Notes under the pieces: generated by a model
The model's database searches: none
Seen by the model: only the letters and a program-made list of their open reading frames with translations
What the model was told of the DNA's origin: nothing
Shown here: positions 32,286 through 33,508 of the stretch, piece by piece
How the letters are laid out: each line of letters opens with the position of its first letter
Numbering within the stretch: the first letter of the stretch is position 1
NCBI GenBank assembly: GCA_030690985.1
Contig: JAUYFG010000296.1
Span: 1 to 33,508 of the forward strand
DNA: 33,508 bases
Reading direction: 5' to 3'
Source of the DNA: Pseudomonadota bacterium
GTDB taxonomy: Bacteria > Pseudomonadota > Gammaproteobacteria > Burkholderiales > Thiobacillaceae
Made by a program: the position numbers and the translations under genes

Positions 32286-33508
32286 CCCGAATGGCACTTA
32301 CTTAAGCTTTTTCGGATGCCCCATACGGCGCACATCATTCCGAGCTTGATGGCGCGGCTTCATCAGCAAAGGATAGGGTTTCGCTCGTCGCTTGACCGCT
32401 CTTGGTTCGATGCGTCCAGGGCGATTGCCAACGCGCTGTTGAGCGATCAAGTCAAAAAAGACGGCAAGATATTCCTCATCAAAGTCGGGTGGGCCGCTAT
32501 GACTCCAGGCCAGCCAAAGTTGCAGGCTGTGTTTGAAACTCAAAAGACGCGGCAGCACATCGGCCGTCTTGGCGGATTCGGCCATCAACAGGCGGATCAG
32601 GTTGTAGGCCAGCAAGCCAACCCAGAGCGCCTTCTTGTTCATCTCCGGCGTCTTGCAATGAAGACGTTCCAGTCCCAACGTCGTTTTCAGATTGCGCAGA
32701 TCCAACTCAACATTCCAGAGCGAAACGTACAGCTCGCCCAGCGCCTTCTTGGGCGCTTGCTTGGCGCACAACAAGGTTGTCACCAGCACCTTGTGGCCTA
32801 CTTTCAGTTCGCGCACCTCAAGCGCCTCGGGAAAGGCATCAAATTGCTCGCGGCTCAGCCAGCTCGGACAAATCTTCGGTTTGGGCCAGAACACGACATG
32901 ATCCCCACTGCCGAGTCGGCGGCCTTTGCTGAAGTCGGTAGAGCGCCTTTGATGCTGCTGGAACAGCACATCCGCGCCTTGGAGCTGAAGCAAGGCGATG
33001 ACGAAGTACGCACAGTAATAGCGATCCGCCAGAATCAAGTCGCCCGCCGCGATGCTGCCCAGCAGTTCGCGAAACAACGCGTGTTCGCTGCCGGTCTTGC
33101 CGGAGTACGGGCCGATTGCCGCATCCAGTACCGCGCCCGTGGTCGCGCACAGCAAGCCGACCCAGCGGGCAATCGGGAAACCCAGACCGGGTTTTTGATT
33201 TCTTTGTTGGGGATATTCGGCCTGATTCTCCGGCGTATCCGGCAACGTGACGGTGGTGCCATCAACCAATTTGACCGACAGGCCCCGCCACAGCCAAGGT
33301 GGCTGGGCTTGTCGGGGGATGTGCTGTCCGGTTTCCTGGGCCAAGGAACGGATCATTTCCAGCGGCAAGCGCTGACGAGCCCTGCGAGCCACCGGTGTGG
33401 GTACTGCAAGGTTTCAGTCCGTTGGCGAGGCGGTCCACCGCGTACCGATTGACCGCATGTTGGCAGGCGCGATCCGGGTTCAGCGCCTGCGCCATGAATA
33501 GCGACAAC
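32286..33508 (-). mobile_element. IS4-family insertion sequence, right part beyond window
   Basis: The transposase gene fills the interval on the minus strand. The element end on the tnp 3' side should lie just outside the stop at 32298, in the stretch GAATGGCACTTACTTAAGC (32289-32307). The other end is not in the window, so inverted ends and target duplication cannot be checked. Confidence 0.75.
32298..33507 (-). pseudogene. IS4-family transposase, one-base frameshift near its start
   Basis: DDE transposase that moves the element. In the main frame (364 codons from the GTG at 33392) the first Asp is D44 (KLVDGTTVTLPDT), the second D123 (LILADRYY), and E229 and K236 lie in the YREK-type signature (Y222-X2-L-X3-E229-X6-K236, with the usual Arg replaced by Leu). 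The N-terminal 38 or so residues (MAQALNPDRACQHAVNRYAV, from the ATG at 33495) are in another frame. Removing one C from CCC at 33380-33382 joins them as THTGGSQARQRLP. The start could lie at the TTG at 33507 or beyond the window. Confidence 0.8.

Noticed and set aside
32316-33452. 378-codon plus-strand open frame
   Set aside because: Antisense to the IS4-family transposase, which has the DDE and YREK-type motifs on the minus strand.

Overview
This is a GC-rich chromosomal stretch, most likely from a betaproteobacterium (Nitrosomonadales/Rhodocyclales-like; inference). The basis is ubiquinone synthesis (UbiC), Gram-negative lipid A synthesis (LpxH), the gloB / methyltransferase / rnhA / dnaQ neighbourhood known from proteobacteria, a betaproteobacterial-type arsenite oxidase, and many dispersed palindromic repeats of the kind common in that class. 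No rRNA, tRNA or CRISPR was seen.

Region by region. (1) 1-5489 is an accessory block. It holds a HipBA toxin-antitoxin pair on the minus strand, reading off the left edge, then on the plus strand the periplasmic arsenite oxidase genes aioB and aioA. These sit behind a good sigma-54 promoter with an upstream palindrome. aioA is split by one missing G near 3805-3807. (2) 5490-7656 is the 3' remainder of an MCE-type ABC transport operon: an ATPase gene that has lost its 5' part, an MlaD-like protein and a lipoprotein. The accessory block appears to end inside the ATPase gene. (3) 7667-13716 carries ubiC, a minus-strand membrane protein of the CbiM-like group, a HAD phosphatase, aminopeptidase N and a DUF6544/DUF6920-like protein. 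(4) 13717-14239 is a gene-free stretch packed with repeats. (5) 14240-19697 has glnS on the minus strand, and on the plus strand an envelope cluster: TPR protein, L,D-transpeptidase, peptidyl-prolyl isomerase, LpxH. (6) 19876-20955 encodes an unrecognised exported Ala/Thr/Pro-rich protein. (7) 21130-26381 is a tightly packed minus-strand run: methyltransferase, rnhA, dnaQ, TonB-dependent receptor, periplasmic binding protein and low-molecular-weight tyrosine phosphatase. It diverges from gloB and an MltD-like lytic transglycosylase. (8) 28661-29025 holds a second, inverted copy of the repeat seen at 13731. (9) 29026-32073 has a CDGSH iron-sulfur protein, a DUF938 methyltransferase, a FemAB/GNAT-like protein and a MoxR ATPase. 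(10) 32074-33508 is a junction: the expected DUF58 partner of moxR stops after a few codons and runs into a broken HTH antitoxin remnant and then an IS4-family transposase gene, itself frameshifted, which reaches the right edge.

The best biology is in two places. The first is the arsenite oxidase block: RpoN-type control, HipBA next door, no local sensor genes, and a disrupted transporter operon at its right border. The second is the repeat ecology: two inverted copies of a palindromic element about 15 kb apart, one carrying a nested 48-nt hairpin, and another palindromic element read in frame inside a gene. I found no wholly new defence or metabolic system. The most novel-looking protein material is the TPR/L,D-transpeptidase pair that share a C-terminal NTF2-like domain, and the exported unknown at 19876.
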